Positions 28,116 through 36,380 of a stretch of DNA of 54,819 nucleotides are shown here, one piece after another. The translations under genes were made by a program, and so were the position numbers. The notes under the pieces were generated by a model. The model worked only from the letters and a program-made list of their open reading frames with translations. It had not been told where the DNA came from and did not search any database. Source of the stretch: Flavobacteriaceae bacterium (lineage in GTDB: Bacteria; Bacteroidota; Bacteroidia; Flavobacteriales; Flavobacteriaceae); NCBI GenBank assembly GCA_002725015.1, contig PBQM01000062.1, positions 1-54,819 of the forward strand. Direction: 5' to 3'. The stretch's first letter is position 1. Each line of letters starts with the position of its first letter.

Positions 28116-29276
28116 ATGAATCCATCTGCAAGAGGCTGGCTAAAGAAATTAATGAAATTTGCAACTAAAAATTCTGCAAAGCGCTCTACGCTCTCAAACC
28201 TTTATCCAAGTCTAAAGTCCGCTGGTTTTATTTATGGAGCGAATGTATCTATTGCCATTGATGCGCTCAACAATACTGACTTTACACAGGAGGAACGCTG
28301 TAAAATTAATTTTACACTAGCACTTTTGTCAGTTTATGAGGACGCTGATAAAAAGGAATCGGATTTTGAGACCGCTCTAAAGTTGTTTTATAAAAATATA
28401 GAATTTCACAAATCAAGCTTTGTAAATGATTTACTAGGCACGGACATCGAAGCCATACTTCACAAACGCATCCAAACAGATACCAATATTTTATCTAAAA
28501 CTTTTAGTTTATTCGTTACAAATGCATTGTTGTTTATAGATGTTTTGGCATTTGAAGTGTTTTTAAGAGAGCCAAAATATGCTAAAACTTATTTGATCCA
28601 TCTAGAAAATTCGATCCATACCTTGGTTTCCAAGGCCTTAAATTCAAAGACAATAAAAAATAATTATGACGAAGGTTTAATTAAATTATTGGAGTCATCA
28701 CTTCGAACAACCGCCGCAAATAAAACCAGCCATGAGCCGTTAAATTCAGAAAAATTCTCACCCTTGGAACGGATTTATTTACTAGACTTAGCCTGTATGG
28801 CAACTTGGAGTGATTTAAAAATTGACAAAGGTGAAAAAGCATTTTTTAAAGATTTTGAAATTGATTTTAAAGTTTCAAACACAGCAATTAAAAGTGCGAA
28901 TGATGATGTAAATAATTTTTATAAAAAATATAAGAATGAGATTTCGCTGCTCAGTACCCAAAACATTGCAGAACGTTTTTATCAGCGCGCTTCTAGTATT
29001 GTAAAAAAGTTAATTTCTAGAAATAGCAAACGATTATACCAGGAACTGAAAGAAAGTAAGGATTTGGTGAAATTAGTCTCCGAGTCCACTGTTAGAGATC
29101 TCAATAAAGAAGAACAACAACAGATGCAAGAGCAAATGATGGACCTTATTAAATCCATTCCGAGTCTTGCTATTTTTATGCTTCCTGGGGGGGCTATTTT
29201 ACTGCCAATTTTTATAAAATTCATTCCCAAACTCCTGCCCTCAGCTTTTGATGAAAACAGAATAGAAAATGATTGA
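28116..29276 (+). CDS. LETM1-related protein of Flavobacteriaceae
   Basis: A 386-residue protein starting MNPSARGWLKKLMKFA; the TTG three codons upstream is less likely. The C-terminal 55 residues (LNKEEQQQMQEQMMDLIKSIPSLAIFMLPGGAILLPIFIKFIPKLLPSAF) resemble the LETM1 ribosome-binding-like segment of the mitochondrial inner-membrane protein, including a hydrophobic stretch at about 350-375 that could be a membrane helix. The N-terminal and central part is helical, with no motif I recognise. Homologues are annotated as LETM1-related biofilm-associated proteins. Function is unproven; ion exchange or ribosome association are guesses taken from LETM1. Confidence 0.75.
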   Translation: MNPSARGWLKKLMKFATKNSAKRSTLSNLYPSLKSAGFIYGANVSIAIDALNNTDFTQEERCKINFTLALLSVYEDADKKESDFETALKLFYKNIEFHKSSFVNDLLGTDIEAILHKRIQTDTNILSKTFSLFVTNALLFIDVLAFEVFLREPKYAKTYLIHLENSIHTLVSKALNSKTIKNNYDEGLIKLLESSLRTTAANKTSHEPLNSEKFSPLERIYLLDLACMATWSDLKIDKGEKAFFKDFEIDFKVSNTAIKSANDDVNNFYKKYKNEISLLSTQNIAERFYQRASSIVKKLISRNSKRLYQELKESKDLVKLVSESTVRDLNKEEQQQMQEQMMDLIKSIPSLAIFMLPGGAILLPIFIKFIPKLLPSAFDENRIEND

Positions 29277-29279
29277 GTA

Positions 29280-29291
29280 ACATTGCAATGT
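29280..29291. repeat. 12-base palindrome ahead of the ECF sigma gene
   Basis: ACATTGCAATGT is a perfect palindrome 5 bases after the LETM1-related gene and 48 bases before the sigma factor start. With no loop and no adjacent T run it is not a terminator; it could be an operator. Confidence 0.3.
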
Positions 29292-29339
29292 AACAGTTTA
29301 AAAAAAATAACGTCCTAATATCAAACCAATTTAGAATCT

Positions 29340-29837
29340 TTGAAATCAACAAACGAAAAGGAATTTGTAACACTTATTGAAGAACATCAGAATTTGATTC
29401 ACAAAATCTGTCGTTTGTACACCAAAAGTAATACAGAGCACAAAGATTTATTTCAAGAAATTACAATACAGCTTTGGAAAGCCTATCCGAAGTTTAGAGG
29501 CGATTCAAAATTCAGTACCTGGATGTATCGCGTGGGCATCAATACGGCCATTACACTTTACAGAAAATCCAAACGAAGGATTCAAAGTTTAAGTTTTGAA
29601 GACGTGGCTTATAAAGTCCCTCAGAGCGAATCCTATGACGATACGGAAGACCAGCAAATCAAAGCTATATATCAAGCCATTAAACAATTGAACGATATTG
29701 AAAAAGCCGTAGTTTTTCTTTACCTAGAAGATAAATCCTATAAAGAAATTAGCAACACCATCGGCATCACAGAAGTCAATGCGCGTGTGCGAATGAACCG
29801 CATAAAAAAGAAATTAATAAAACAGTTAAATCCTTGA
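29340..29837 (+). CDS. ECF-type RNA polymerase sigma factor
   Basis: A 165-residue sigma-70 family protein with region 2 (HKDLFQEITIQLWKAYPKFRG, STWMYRVGINTA) and region 4 (LEDKSYKEISNTIGITEVNARVRMNRIKKKL). No ATG or GTG exists before region 2; the next methionine is within WMYR, so the TTG at 29340 must be the start, giving MKSTNEKEFVTLIEEHQ, which fits homologue N-termini. It directs RNA polymerase to a regulon not visible here. A membrane protein starts 2 bases after its stop, an arrangement typical of a sigma factor with a membrane-bound regulator. Confidence 0.88.
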   Translation: MKSTNEKEFVTLIEEHQNLIHKICRLYTKSNTEHKDLFQEITIQLWKAYPKFRGDSKFSTWMYRVGINTAITLYRKSKRRIQSLSFEDVAYKVPQSESYDDTEDQQIKAIYQAIKQLNDIEKAVVFLYLEDKSYKEISNTIGITEVNARVRMNRIKKKLIKQLNP

Positions 29838-29839
29838 TT

Positions 29840-30487
29840 ATGGATGAATTAAAACGATTAAAAAAGGACTGGCAAGAAAATCAAAAGTTTCCAAAATTAA
29901 GCCAATTTGAAATATATAAATTTTTACATAAAAAGTCCTCATCATTGGTAAAACGGATTTTTGTGTTGAGTTTGATTGAATTTGGTTTTTGGACCTTTAT
30001 AAGCTTTTTTATCAAAGACAATGAAGCCCAACAAAGGTTTGATCAATACCAAATGGAACATTTCACCATACCTCTGATTGTTATCGGATATGCAGTTCTG
30101 TTGTATTTTTTCTTTTTATTTTATAAGAATTACAAGTCCATTTCAAGTATTGACAGCACCAAAGGTCTGATGCAGCAAATCCTAAAAACCCGACGTACTG
30201 TCAAGAATTATGTAATTTTCAATCTGGTTTTCTTATATATTTCTATTGTGATTGGATTGTTAATTGAACTCAATAACAATCCAGATGTCGTAATGCTGAC
30301 CGCAGAATTTAATTCCACTGGCGACTATTTGATTTTCTATGGAATCATCATAATTCTAACCCTTATAATGATGGCTTTACTGACGGCTTTGTTGCTTGGT
30401 TTCTATTTCCTTGTGTATGGAATTCTTCTGAAAAAATTGAAAAACAACTACAAAGAATTGCAAACTATTGAAGCGGACACTGACTAG
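29840..30487 (+). CDS. Four-helix membrane protein paired with the ECF sigma factor
   Basis: A 215-residue protein starting MDELKRLKKDWQENQKFPKLS. An N-terminal soluble segment of about 38 residues is followed by four membrane helices at about 40-60, 75-97, 122-145 and 160-195. The DELKRLKKDW opening occurs in many Bacteroidetes proteins encoded right after ECF sigma genes. No classical zinc anti-sigma (HxxxCxxC) motif is present. A role in sequestering or sensing for the sigma factor is inferred from the 2-base spacing alone. Confidence 0.65.
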   Translation: MDELKRLKKDWQENQKFPKLSQFEIYKFLHKKSSSLVKRIFVLSLIEFGFWTFISFFIKDNEAQQRFDQYQMEHFTIPLIVIGYAVLLYFFFLFYKNYKSISSIDSTKGLMQQILKTRRTVKNYVIFNLVFLYISIVIGLLIELNNNPDVVMLTAEFNSTGDYLIFYGIIIILTLIMMALLTALLLGFYFLVYGILLKKLKNNYKELQTIEADTD

Positions 30488-30489
30488 AT

Positions 30490-31287
30490 TTACCAATTTC
30501 GCTGTTTGTTTAGTTGTTCATTTAACATTAATTCCTCTTGGGGGATCACTTTTAAGAAAGAGTGATGTTGCTCTATAGAGTATTCTATCTTTTCCACAAT
30601 TTGATCAATTGACTCATTTTCGTAATCAATCTCAAGTGGCGGCTTTATTTCCATGGATTGTAAAATATTTTTCTTTTTAATGCGAATGCCTTTTTTATCA
30701 AAGGCGCGTCTAAAACCGTCAATGACTATGGGAACTACGATGGGTTGGTAGTGTTTGATGATGTGGGCTGTTCCCTTTCGAATGGGCTTAAAAGGCGTGG
30801 TAGTACCCTGGGGGAAGGTGATCACCCAGCCATCGTCTAATGCTTTTTTAATGTTTGATATATCACTCATTTTGACTTGTCGATTGACCTCTTTTCCAGA
30901 TGAACGCCATGTTCTCTCTATGCTTATAGATCCTGCATAAGCAAAAATTTTGGGCAGCAAACCAGATTTCATGGTTTCTTTTGCGGCGACATAATATAAA
31001 TTCAACTTTGGATTCCATAAATAGCCAACATTTTTTAAAGTATCATCACGCCCACTCAAGGCCGCGTTAAAAACATGAAACATGGCTACAACATCCGCAA
31101 AATAAGTTTGGTGGTTAGAAATAAATAATACATTTTTTTCCGGAAGCCCTCTGAGTATATCTGATCCCTCTATTTTCAACTCATTAAATCTGTGATAACG
31201 TTGGTGGCTAATGGCGCCAAGGACGCGAATAATCCATTTTTTAATAATTAAATATTGACCGAAAATATTTTTTTTAAACAAGCCCAT
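30490..31287 (-). CDS. PlsC-like 1-acyl-glycerol-3-phosphate acyltransferase
   Basis: A 265-residue acyltransferase. The catalytic block is SNHQTYFADV (H59 and D65, an H-x5-D spacing rather than the usual H-x4-D). A second conserved block is ITFPQGTTTPFKPIRKGTAHI, corresponding to the EGTR substrate-binding motif with QGT here. A membrane-associated N-terminus (YLIIKKWIIRVLG) is present. It would acylate lysophosphatidate or a related lipid in the inner membrane. The CoA Nudix gene is 32 bases upstream on the same strand, so the two are probably co-transcribed. Confidence 0.83.
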   Translation of the reverse strand: MGLFKKNIFGQYLIIKKWIIRVLGAISHQRYHRFNELKIEGSDILRGLPEKNVLFISNHQTYFADVVAMFHVFNAALSGRDDTLKNVGYLWNPKLNLYYVAAKETMKSGLLPKIFAYAGSISIERTWRSSGKEVNRQVKMSDISNIKKALDDGWVITFPQGTTTPFKPIRKGTAHIIKHYQPIVVPIVIDGFRRAFDKKGIRIKKKNILQSMEIKPPLEIDYENESIDQIVEKIEYSIEQHHSFLKVIPQEELMLNEQLNKQRNW

Positions 31288-31319
31288 ACAATGGATAAAA
31301 ATAGAAGTACAAACCTAAA

Positions 31320-31967
31320 CTATTTTTTTAAAATTAAATTCAATAAATAAATAATTTCTGTTAAAATCATCGCAGTAGCCCCCCAAACAATATGTCCACT
31401 GAAGTTAAATGCTGGGACAGTGATTGACAAACCGTCAGCAGTTTTTACTTTTACTGAGGTGCGGTATTTGGGATGGATCAAATCATCCAAAGAAATCTCT
31501 ATAATTGATGCGACCTCAGACAATTGAGCTTTAAAAACTGGCTGGGTTTGTGTGATGCCCACAAATGGAAATACATTAAAATTACTTGGTGGGATATAAA
31601 GTTTTGACATTGGAGTTATCAATTCAATAAGCTCAGGATTAACGCCGATTTCTTCATGAGTTTCTCGAACTACGGTTTGTTGAAGGTTGGCATCTCCCAT
31701 CTCAGGCTTACCGCCAGGAAATCCAATTTGTCCAGAATGTACACCAATGCGGGACTGACGAAGTATAAAAACCAAATACGTCTTGCCATTCAATCCAGGA
31801 TAAAACAGTGCTAGGACAGCGGCCAATTTGGCTTTGTCAATTAATTCAGCACTTTGTTTTAGTAGCAGTTCTCTGTAGGGTGGCGCCATTTGTAATTGAA
31901 CTTCCAGTCCTGGAAGTTCATACAAACTAATTTTACTTATAATTTTAGAAAAAGCGTCAAATCTCAT
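31320..31967 (-). CDS. CoA-type Nudix hydrolase
   Basis: A 215-residue Nudix protein. The Nudix box at about residues 85-109 reads GGKPEMGDANLQQTVVRETHEEIGV, with the RETHEE metal-binding glutamates, and it is preceded by HSGQIGFP, the CoA pyrophosphatase (NudL/YeaB) signature block. The likely reaction is hydrolysis of CoA or acyl-CoA to 3',5'-ADP and phosphopantetheine derivatives. Its position before an acyltransferase that uses acyl-CoA or acyl-ACP fits lipid or CoA turnover. Confidence 0.85.
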   Translation of the reverse strand: MRFDAFSKIISKISLYELPGLEVQLQMAPPYRELLLKQSAELIDKAKLAAVLALFYPGLNGKTYLVFILRQSRIGVHSGQIGFPGGKPEMGDANLQQTVVRETHEEIGVNPELIELITPMSKLYIPPSNFNVFPFVGITQTQPVFKAQLSEVASIIEISLDDLIHPKYRTSVKVKTADGLSITVPAFNFSGHIVWGATAMILTEIIYLLNLILKK

Positions 31968-31994
31968 ATATTACAGCTTTTAAAATAAAAAAAC

Positions 31995-32684
31995 ATGCGG
32001 TTCATTTACTTTGTCATTTTCCTTTTTATGGGCTGTCAAGATACTAAAAGTGTGCCCAAAAAAACACTGCCAAACAAAACTCAAAATCCAGAACATTCCA
32101 GTGCAATTACTCAACAGCCATTGGAAGCACCGTTTTTATTGAATGATGAGAATGTGATGGAGTTTTTTTTGGACTACGACAAGCAATACAAAGAAAATAA
32201 AGTTCGGATCTCAACAGATTACGGCAATATTGATATTAGCTTGTTTGAGGCCACAAAGTTTCACCGCTCAAATTTTATTTACCTGACAAAAAAGCGGTAT
32301 TTTGACAATACACAATTTTACAGAGTTATTGATAATTTTATCATTCAAGGCGGCAACAGTGACGACCAAAAAACACTGACTAAAAGAAAAAAAATAGGGC
32401 GTTATTTATTGCCCAACGATCATAAAAAGGGGTTTAAACACGATCGGGGTACAGTCAGTATGCCCAGCAGTGCCGTAGAAAATCCCTATAAATTGGCTTC
32501 TCCTTTTGAGTTTTTTATCGTTCAAAAGCGCGGAGGCGCTCACCACTTAGACGGCAATTATGCCGTATTTGGTAAGGTCATTCGCGGGATGGATGTGGTG
32601 GATAAAATTGCGGCTGTCCCTACAGACCAAGGGGACTGGCCACAAGCTAATGTGTACATCAATAAAGTTGAAATTATTGAGTAA
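31995..32684 (+). CDS. Cyclophilin-type peptidylprolyl isomerase lipoprotein
   Basis: A 229-residue lipoprotein with signal MRFIYFVIFLFMGC, lipidated at C14. After a linker of about 55 residues, a cyclophilin domain begins near residue 65 (VRISTDYGNIDISLFE) and includes the FYRVIDNFIIQGGN active-site block and the GTVSMPSS segment. The loop GGAHHLDGNYAVFGKVIRGMDVVDKIA is typical of bacterial cyclophilins. It would assist proline isomerisation during folding of exported proteins on the periplasmic side. Confidence 0.9.
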   Translation: MRFIYFVIFLFMGCQDTKSVPKKTLPNKTQNPEHSSAITQQPLEAPFLLNDENVMEFFLDYDKQYKENKVRISTDYGNIDISLFEATKFHRSNFIYLTKKRYFDNTQFYRVIDNFIIQGGNSDDQKTLTKRKKIGRYLLPNDHKKGFKHDRGTVSMPSSAVENPYKLASPFEFFIVQKRGGAHHLDGNYAVFGKVIRGMDVVDKIAAVPTDQGDWPQANVYINKVEIIE

Positions 32685-32755
32685 ATCTAAGCTAATCACT
32701 TAAATTTACCCACTGTTCAACCTATTAAACTCTAAAAATATATAGAGAAAATTTA

Positions 32756-32763
32756 TAACTTTG
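32756..32763 (+). promoter_or_regulatory. TAnnTTTG -7 element for oxyR
   Basis: TAACTTTG is an exact consensus match ending 15 bases before the ATG at 32779; the in-frame TTG at 32761 is part of it. Confidence 0.55.
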
Positions 32764-32778
32764 TTTAAACTTATTTCT

Positions 32779-33726
32779 ATGACCATTACACAATTGCATT
32801 ATGTCCTCGCAGTTGCTCAATACAAAAACTTCACAAAAGCAGCGCAATTTTGTAATGTCACCCAACCGACTCTAAGCATGCAAGTTCAAAAACTGGAAGA
32901 CGCATACGATATTCAAATTTTTGACCGCAGTAAAAAGCCCATAGAATTAACAGCAGTTGGGCGGAAAATTGTAGCCCAAGCCAAAAAAATTATCGCAGAA
33001 GCTGATCGCATCAACGACATTGTAGATATTGAAAAAGGGTTTATTGGAGGAGAATTCAAATTGGGAATGCTCCCCACCATCATGCCCACATTATTACCCA
33101 TGTTTTTAAAGAGCTTTATTCGGCGCTATCCAAAAGTAAAATTAAAAATTGAAGAGCTCAACACCAATGAGCTCACGAATCGTCTCAAAGATGGACATCT
33201 AGATGCCGCCATTGCCGCAACGCCACTGGGTATTCAACATCTCAAAGAACGCGTTCTTTTTTTTGAACCTTTTGTTGGCTACATTACTCCCAACCACCGA
33301 TTGAATGATAAAACAGCGATTGAAGTTTCAGATCTAGACATCAATGACATATTGATACTAGAAGACGGGCATTGTTTTAGAGAAGGGGTTTTAAATTTGT
33401 GCAAAACTACAAAAGAACAGCAAAAAGAAGCCTTTCAATTGGAAAGTGGCAGCATTGAAATGTTGGTTAAATTGGCCAATGAAGGTATGGGGATGACCCT
33501 ACTCCCTTATTTGAACACCTTGGATTTAAAGCTTGTTGAACAAAAGAACTTGCGCTTTTTTAAAACGCCTTCTCCAGCCAGAGAAGTAAGTCTGATTTAC
33601 AGCAAGACTGAATTGAAAATACATATTATCGATGCCATCCATGAAACAATTTCTGGAATTATTAGGGGGGCTATAAAATTTCAAGACGTTAAAATAATCA
33701 GTCCACTGCCAAAACAGAGCCTCTAG
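32779..33726 (+). CDS. oxyR: Hydrogen peroxide sensor OxyR
   Basis: A 315-residue LysR-type regulator starting MTITQLHYVLAVAQYKNFTKAA. The helix-turn-helix is AAQFCNVTQPTLSMQVQKLE. The redox pair is C199 and C208 in EDGHCFREGVLNLC, at the same numbers as in E. coli OxyR, with the conserved GH before the first cysteine. This strongly identifies a peroxide sensor that forms a disulfide and activates catalase or peroxiredoxin genes. No target gene is adjacent; bcp is 11 kb away. The gene shares CTAG (33723-33726) with the stop of a convergent 64-residue gene. Confidence 0.93.
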   Translation: MTITQLHYVLAVAQYKNFTKAAQFCNVTQPTLSMQVQKLEDAYDIQIFDRSKKPIELTAVGRKIVAQAKKIIAEADRINDIVDIEKGFIGGEFKLGMLPTIMPTLLPMFLKSFIRRYPKVKLKIEELNTNELTNRLKDGHLDAAIAATPLGIQHLKERVLFFEPFVGYITPNHRLNDKTAIEVSDLDINDILILEDGHCFREGVLNLCKTTKEQQKEAFQLESGSIEMLVKLANEGMGMTLLPYLNTLDLKLVEQKNLRFFKTPSPAREVSLIYSKTELKIHIIDAIHETISGIIRGAIKFQDVKIISPLPKQSL

Positions 33727-33917
33727 ACCAAATAAACAGAACAATGGCTGAGTTCTGGATTATTTAAAATTAAACGGCGAATGAAAAGTTTGAGTTCTTC
33801 TTTTTCATAAGGCATCAATCTTTGCATTGCCTTTTTGACTTCAATAGAAAATAAATGAGGGTTAAAACTGACCTTTTTAAGAATTGACTTTGTGTAGTCA
33901 AGCATTGCTCTTGCCAT
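33723..33917 (-). CDS. Small conserved protein, 64 residues, unknown function
   Basis: The product starts MARAMLDYTKSILKKVSFNPHLF, continues through KKAMQRLMPYEKEELKLFIRRLI and ends NPELSHCSVYLV. It is probably two or three helices and soluble. I recall close homologues as short hypothetical proteins in Flavobacteriaceae, and it occupies the whole gap next to oxyR with a stop overlap of 4 bases. The LDYTK...LF motif also appears in the 49-residue product at 45256-45405. I do not know its function. Confidence 0.7.
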   Translation of the reverse strand: MARAMLDYTKSILKKVSFNPHLFSIEVKKAMQRLMPYEKEELKLFIRRLILNNPELSHCSVYLV

Positions 33918-33999
33918 TGTTAATCTGATTTAAAATTTAGAAGGTAATTCTAGACAATATAAAAAGTGAGTTATAACTCTACTAAATTTAGATAAAACA

Positions 34000-34020
34000 A
34001 ATGTTTTAACCAAAAACATT
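34000..34020 (-). terminator. Weak hairpin after the DUF4442 gene
   Basis: Arms AATGTTTT and AAAACATT with a 5-base loop, starting 6 bases past the DUF4442 stop and followed on the minus strand by TTTGTTTT. The stem is AT-rich, so termination would be weak. Confidence 0.35.
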
Positions 34021-34025
34021 AACAT

Positions 34026-34481
34026 TTAAAATTTAGTCTTTAAAGTCCATTCAAAAGAAAATTTGGAAACCAAGTCACCAGCCTCGTCATGGCCTTCTGC
34101 TTCTAAAATCAGAGTCTGACCCTGACCCGTTTCTATTGCCTTTTTTAAAGCGGAATCAATGGAAATTCCTTGCTTGCATTCAAATGTAATTCGACCTTTG
34201 GCTTTTTTGGTAAATTGGGCTTCATTTCTAAGCACCAACATGGATATTTTTTGATTTAACTGTTTAATTTTTAATATAATGAGTGCTCCTGTTGACAGTT
34301 CTGCCGCCATGCCTTGTACCGCCCAAAACATAGAACTAAAGGGATTTTTATTGATCCATTTGTGACGTACAGAAACACAGCATCTTTCAGAGTTAATCAA
34401 TTTAACCCTGACCCCACATAAAAAAGCTGAGGGAAGATTAACTGCGAGGAATAGATTGAGTTTTTTGGGAGAGAATAACAT
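34026..34481 (-). CDS. DUF4442 hotdog-like protein
   Basis: A 151-residue protein of the DUF4442 family, which has a hotdog (thioesterase-like) fold. The opening PKKLNLFLAVNLPSAFLCGVRVKLIN, the central HKWINKNPFSSMFWAVQGMAAELSTGALI and the end FSFEWTLKTK fit the family. The central helix carries the FWAVQGMAAEL segment where hotdog enzymes place the substrate-facing helix. A thioester substrate is possible but not shown. It is divergent from the DUF2007 gene. Confidence 0.78.
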   Translation of the reverse strand: MLFSPKKLNLFLAVNLPSAFLCGVRVKLINSERCCVSVRHKWINKNPFSSMFWAVQGMAAELSTGALIILKIKQLNQKISMLVLRNEAQFTKKAKGRITFECKQGISIDSALKKAIETGQGQTLILEAEGHDEAGDLVSKFSFEWTLKTKF

Positions 34482-34607
34482 AATAAGATTTATTGTACTA
34501 ATATAATCAATATTTAATGGATTGAATTTTGTGAATTGTCATGATTCGTAAACAATTTCTAAATGAGATGGCTTGATTTTTGATTCGTTTTAATAAAAAT
34601 CACAAAC

Positions 34608-34835
34608 GTGGCTTATATCAAACTTTACGAAGGCAGCTTTATCATTGTTCAACTGATTCAAAAAAAATTAGAAAGTCAGGGCATTGTTCCCGTTATCAAA
34701 GACGAAACAGAGTCAGCAAGATTGGCGGGCTTTGGTGTTTTTGGATCCGGAAATCAACAATTATTTATTCACGAAAGTGAAGAAAGGGAAGCGCTAAAAA
34801 TAGTCCAAAAGGCTCTTGCTGGCTTGGGCTTATAA
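34608..34835 (+). CDS. DUF2007 putative signal-transducing protein
   Basis: A 75-residue single-domain protein matching DUF2007 (PF09413): KLYEGSFIIVQLIQKKLESQGI, then VIKDETESARLAGFGVFG and a closing FIHESEEREALKIVQKAL. The start is a GTG at 34608, since no ATG is available and family members begin at this point. Function is unknown; the fold is a small alpha-beta unit often found beside stress or signalling genes. Confidence 0.75.
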   Translation: MAYIKLYEGSFIIVQLIQKKLESQGIVPVIKDETESARLAGFGVFGSGNQQLFIHESEEREALKIVQKALAGLGL

Positions 34836-34892
34836 GATTCTTCTTGTATTGTTTTAAAATCATTTTGTATTTTAGAACCCTAAAAAAAAAAC

Positions 34893-36380
34893 ATGCAAAA
34901 AATCCTTCTTATTTGTATTGGCCTGTATTTTCATTTAAGTTTTACTCAATCGCTTAAAGTACCCTTAGACACTGTTGTTATCACCAAACATAAAACTGTC
35001 ATAAAAGGGGTTGCAATGAACTACACTGCAGAGACAGGAATGCAGCCCGTTTGGGATGATGATGGAGTTGTAATCGCAAGTTTATTTTATACCTACTACA
35101 GCCGCGATAATGTCAAAAACAGAAACCAACGACCTGTAATAATTTCATTTAATGGGGGGCCCGGTTCCGCCTCTGTTTGGATGCATATGGCCTACACTGG
35201 ACCAAGAATTTTAAAGGTTGATGATGAAGGTTATCCCGTTCAACCCTATGGCTATAAGAGCAATCCGTATTCTATTTTGGATGTTGCTGATATTGTTTTT
35301 GTAAATCCAGTCAATACTGCCTATTCGCGCAGGGTCGCAAACAAAGAAGGTGAGCTTCCCGATCGCGAACAATTTTTTGGTATCAATGAAGACATTGCGT
35401 ATCTATCCAGTTGGATCAATACATTTATTTCCAGAAAAAATCGTTGGGAATCTCCAAAATACCTCATTGGTGAGAGTTATGGAGGAACACGTGTCATGGG
35501 GCTTTCACTGGCACTGCAAAAAAACCAATGGATGTACCTCAATGGGGTGATTTTAGTATCACCAGCAGATTATAAAACGCTTCGAAGTGATGGACCGGTT
35601 GCTTCAGCTCTAAACCTTCCCTACTACACAGCCACTGCTTGGTATCACAAAATGCTTCCAGAAGATTTACAATCTAAAGACCTTTTAGAGATTCTTCCAG
35701 AAGCAGAGGATTTTGCAATCAATTCTCTTATTCCTGTGTTGGCAAAGGGAGGCTTTGTAAGCGATGCTGAAAAAGAAGCCGTAAGCGCTAAAGTGGCATA
35801 TTATTCTGGCTTGAGTCAAAAAACAGTACTGCAGCACAATTTAAACATTCCCAACTCCTTTTTTTGGAAAGAATTATTGCGTGAAACAAGGGGACTTACC
35901 GTTGGGCGTTTAGACTCTCGCTATTTGGGAATTGATAAAAATGAAGCGGGTTCACGCCCCGACTACAACCCAGAATTGTCGTCTTGGGAGCACTCATTTA
36001 CACCCGCTATTAACCACTACCTCAAAAACGAATTAAATTTTAAGACAGATTTAAAATACCATGTGTTTGGACCTGTACACCCGTGGAATAAGGAAAATGA
36101 CAACACACGAGATAATTTAAGATCCGCCATGGCTCAAAATCCCTATTTAAAAGTCCTTAATCAATCTGGTTATTACGACGGTGCTACCACTTACTTTAGC
36201 GCCAAATACAACTTGTCTCAAATTGATCCAAGTGGTAAAATGAAAGATCGTTTTACCTTTAAATGCTACAGAAGCGGCCATATGATGTACTTGAGAAATG
36301 AAGACCTTATTCAGTCCAACGAAGATTTGAGAGCCTTTATAAAAAAGGCTTCCCCCAATGGCAAGGCCGCCAAATACTGA
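34893..36380 (+). CDS. Exported S10-family serine carboxypeptidase
   Basis: A 495-residue peptidase with signal peptide MQKILLICIGLYFHLSFTQ. The S10 substrate-binding block FNGGPGSASVWMH is near residue 86. The catalytic triad is visible: S195 in GESYGG, D429 in SGYYDGATTY and H463 in YRSGHMMYL. It would remove C-terminal residues from peptides in the periplasm or outside the cell. The stop codon overlaps the start of the glycosyltransferase by one base (TGATG), so the two are coupled, although no functional link is apparent. Confidence 0.9.
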   Translation: MQKILLICIGLYFHLSFTQSLKVPLDTVVITKHKTVIKGVAMNYTAETGMQPVWDDDGVVIASLFYTYYSRDNVKNRNQRPVIISFNGGPGSASVWMHMAYTGPRILKVDDEGYPVQPYGYKSNPYSILDVADIVFVNPVNTAYSRRVANKEGELPDREQFFGINEDIAYLSSWINTFISRKNRWESPKYLIGESYGGTRVMGLSLALQKNQWMYLNGVILVSPADYKTLRSDGPVASALNLPYYTATAWYHKMLPEDLQSKDLLEILPEAEDFAINSLIPVLAKGGFVSDAEKEAVSAKVAYYSGLSQKTVLQHNLNIPNSFFWKELLRETRGLTVGRLDSRYLGIDKNEAGSRPDYNPELSSWEHSFTPAINHYLKNELNFKTDLKYHVFGPVHPWNKENDNTRDNLRSAMAQNPYLKVLNQSGYYDGATTYFSAKYNLSQIDPSGKMKDRFTFKCYRSGHMMYLRNEDLIQSNEDLRAFIKKASPNGKAAKY

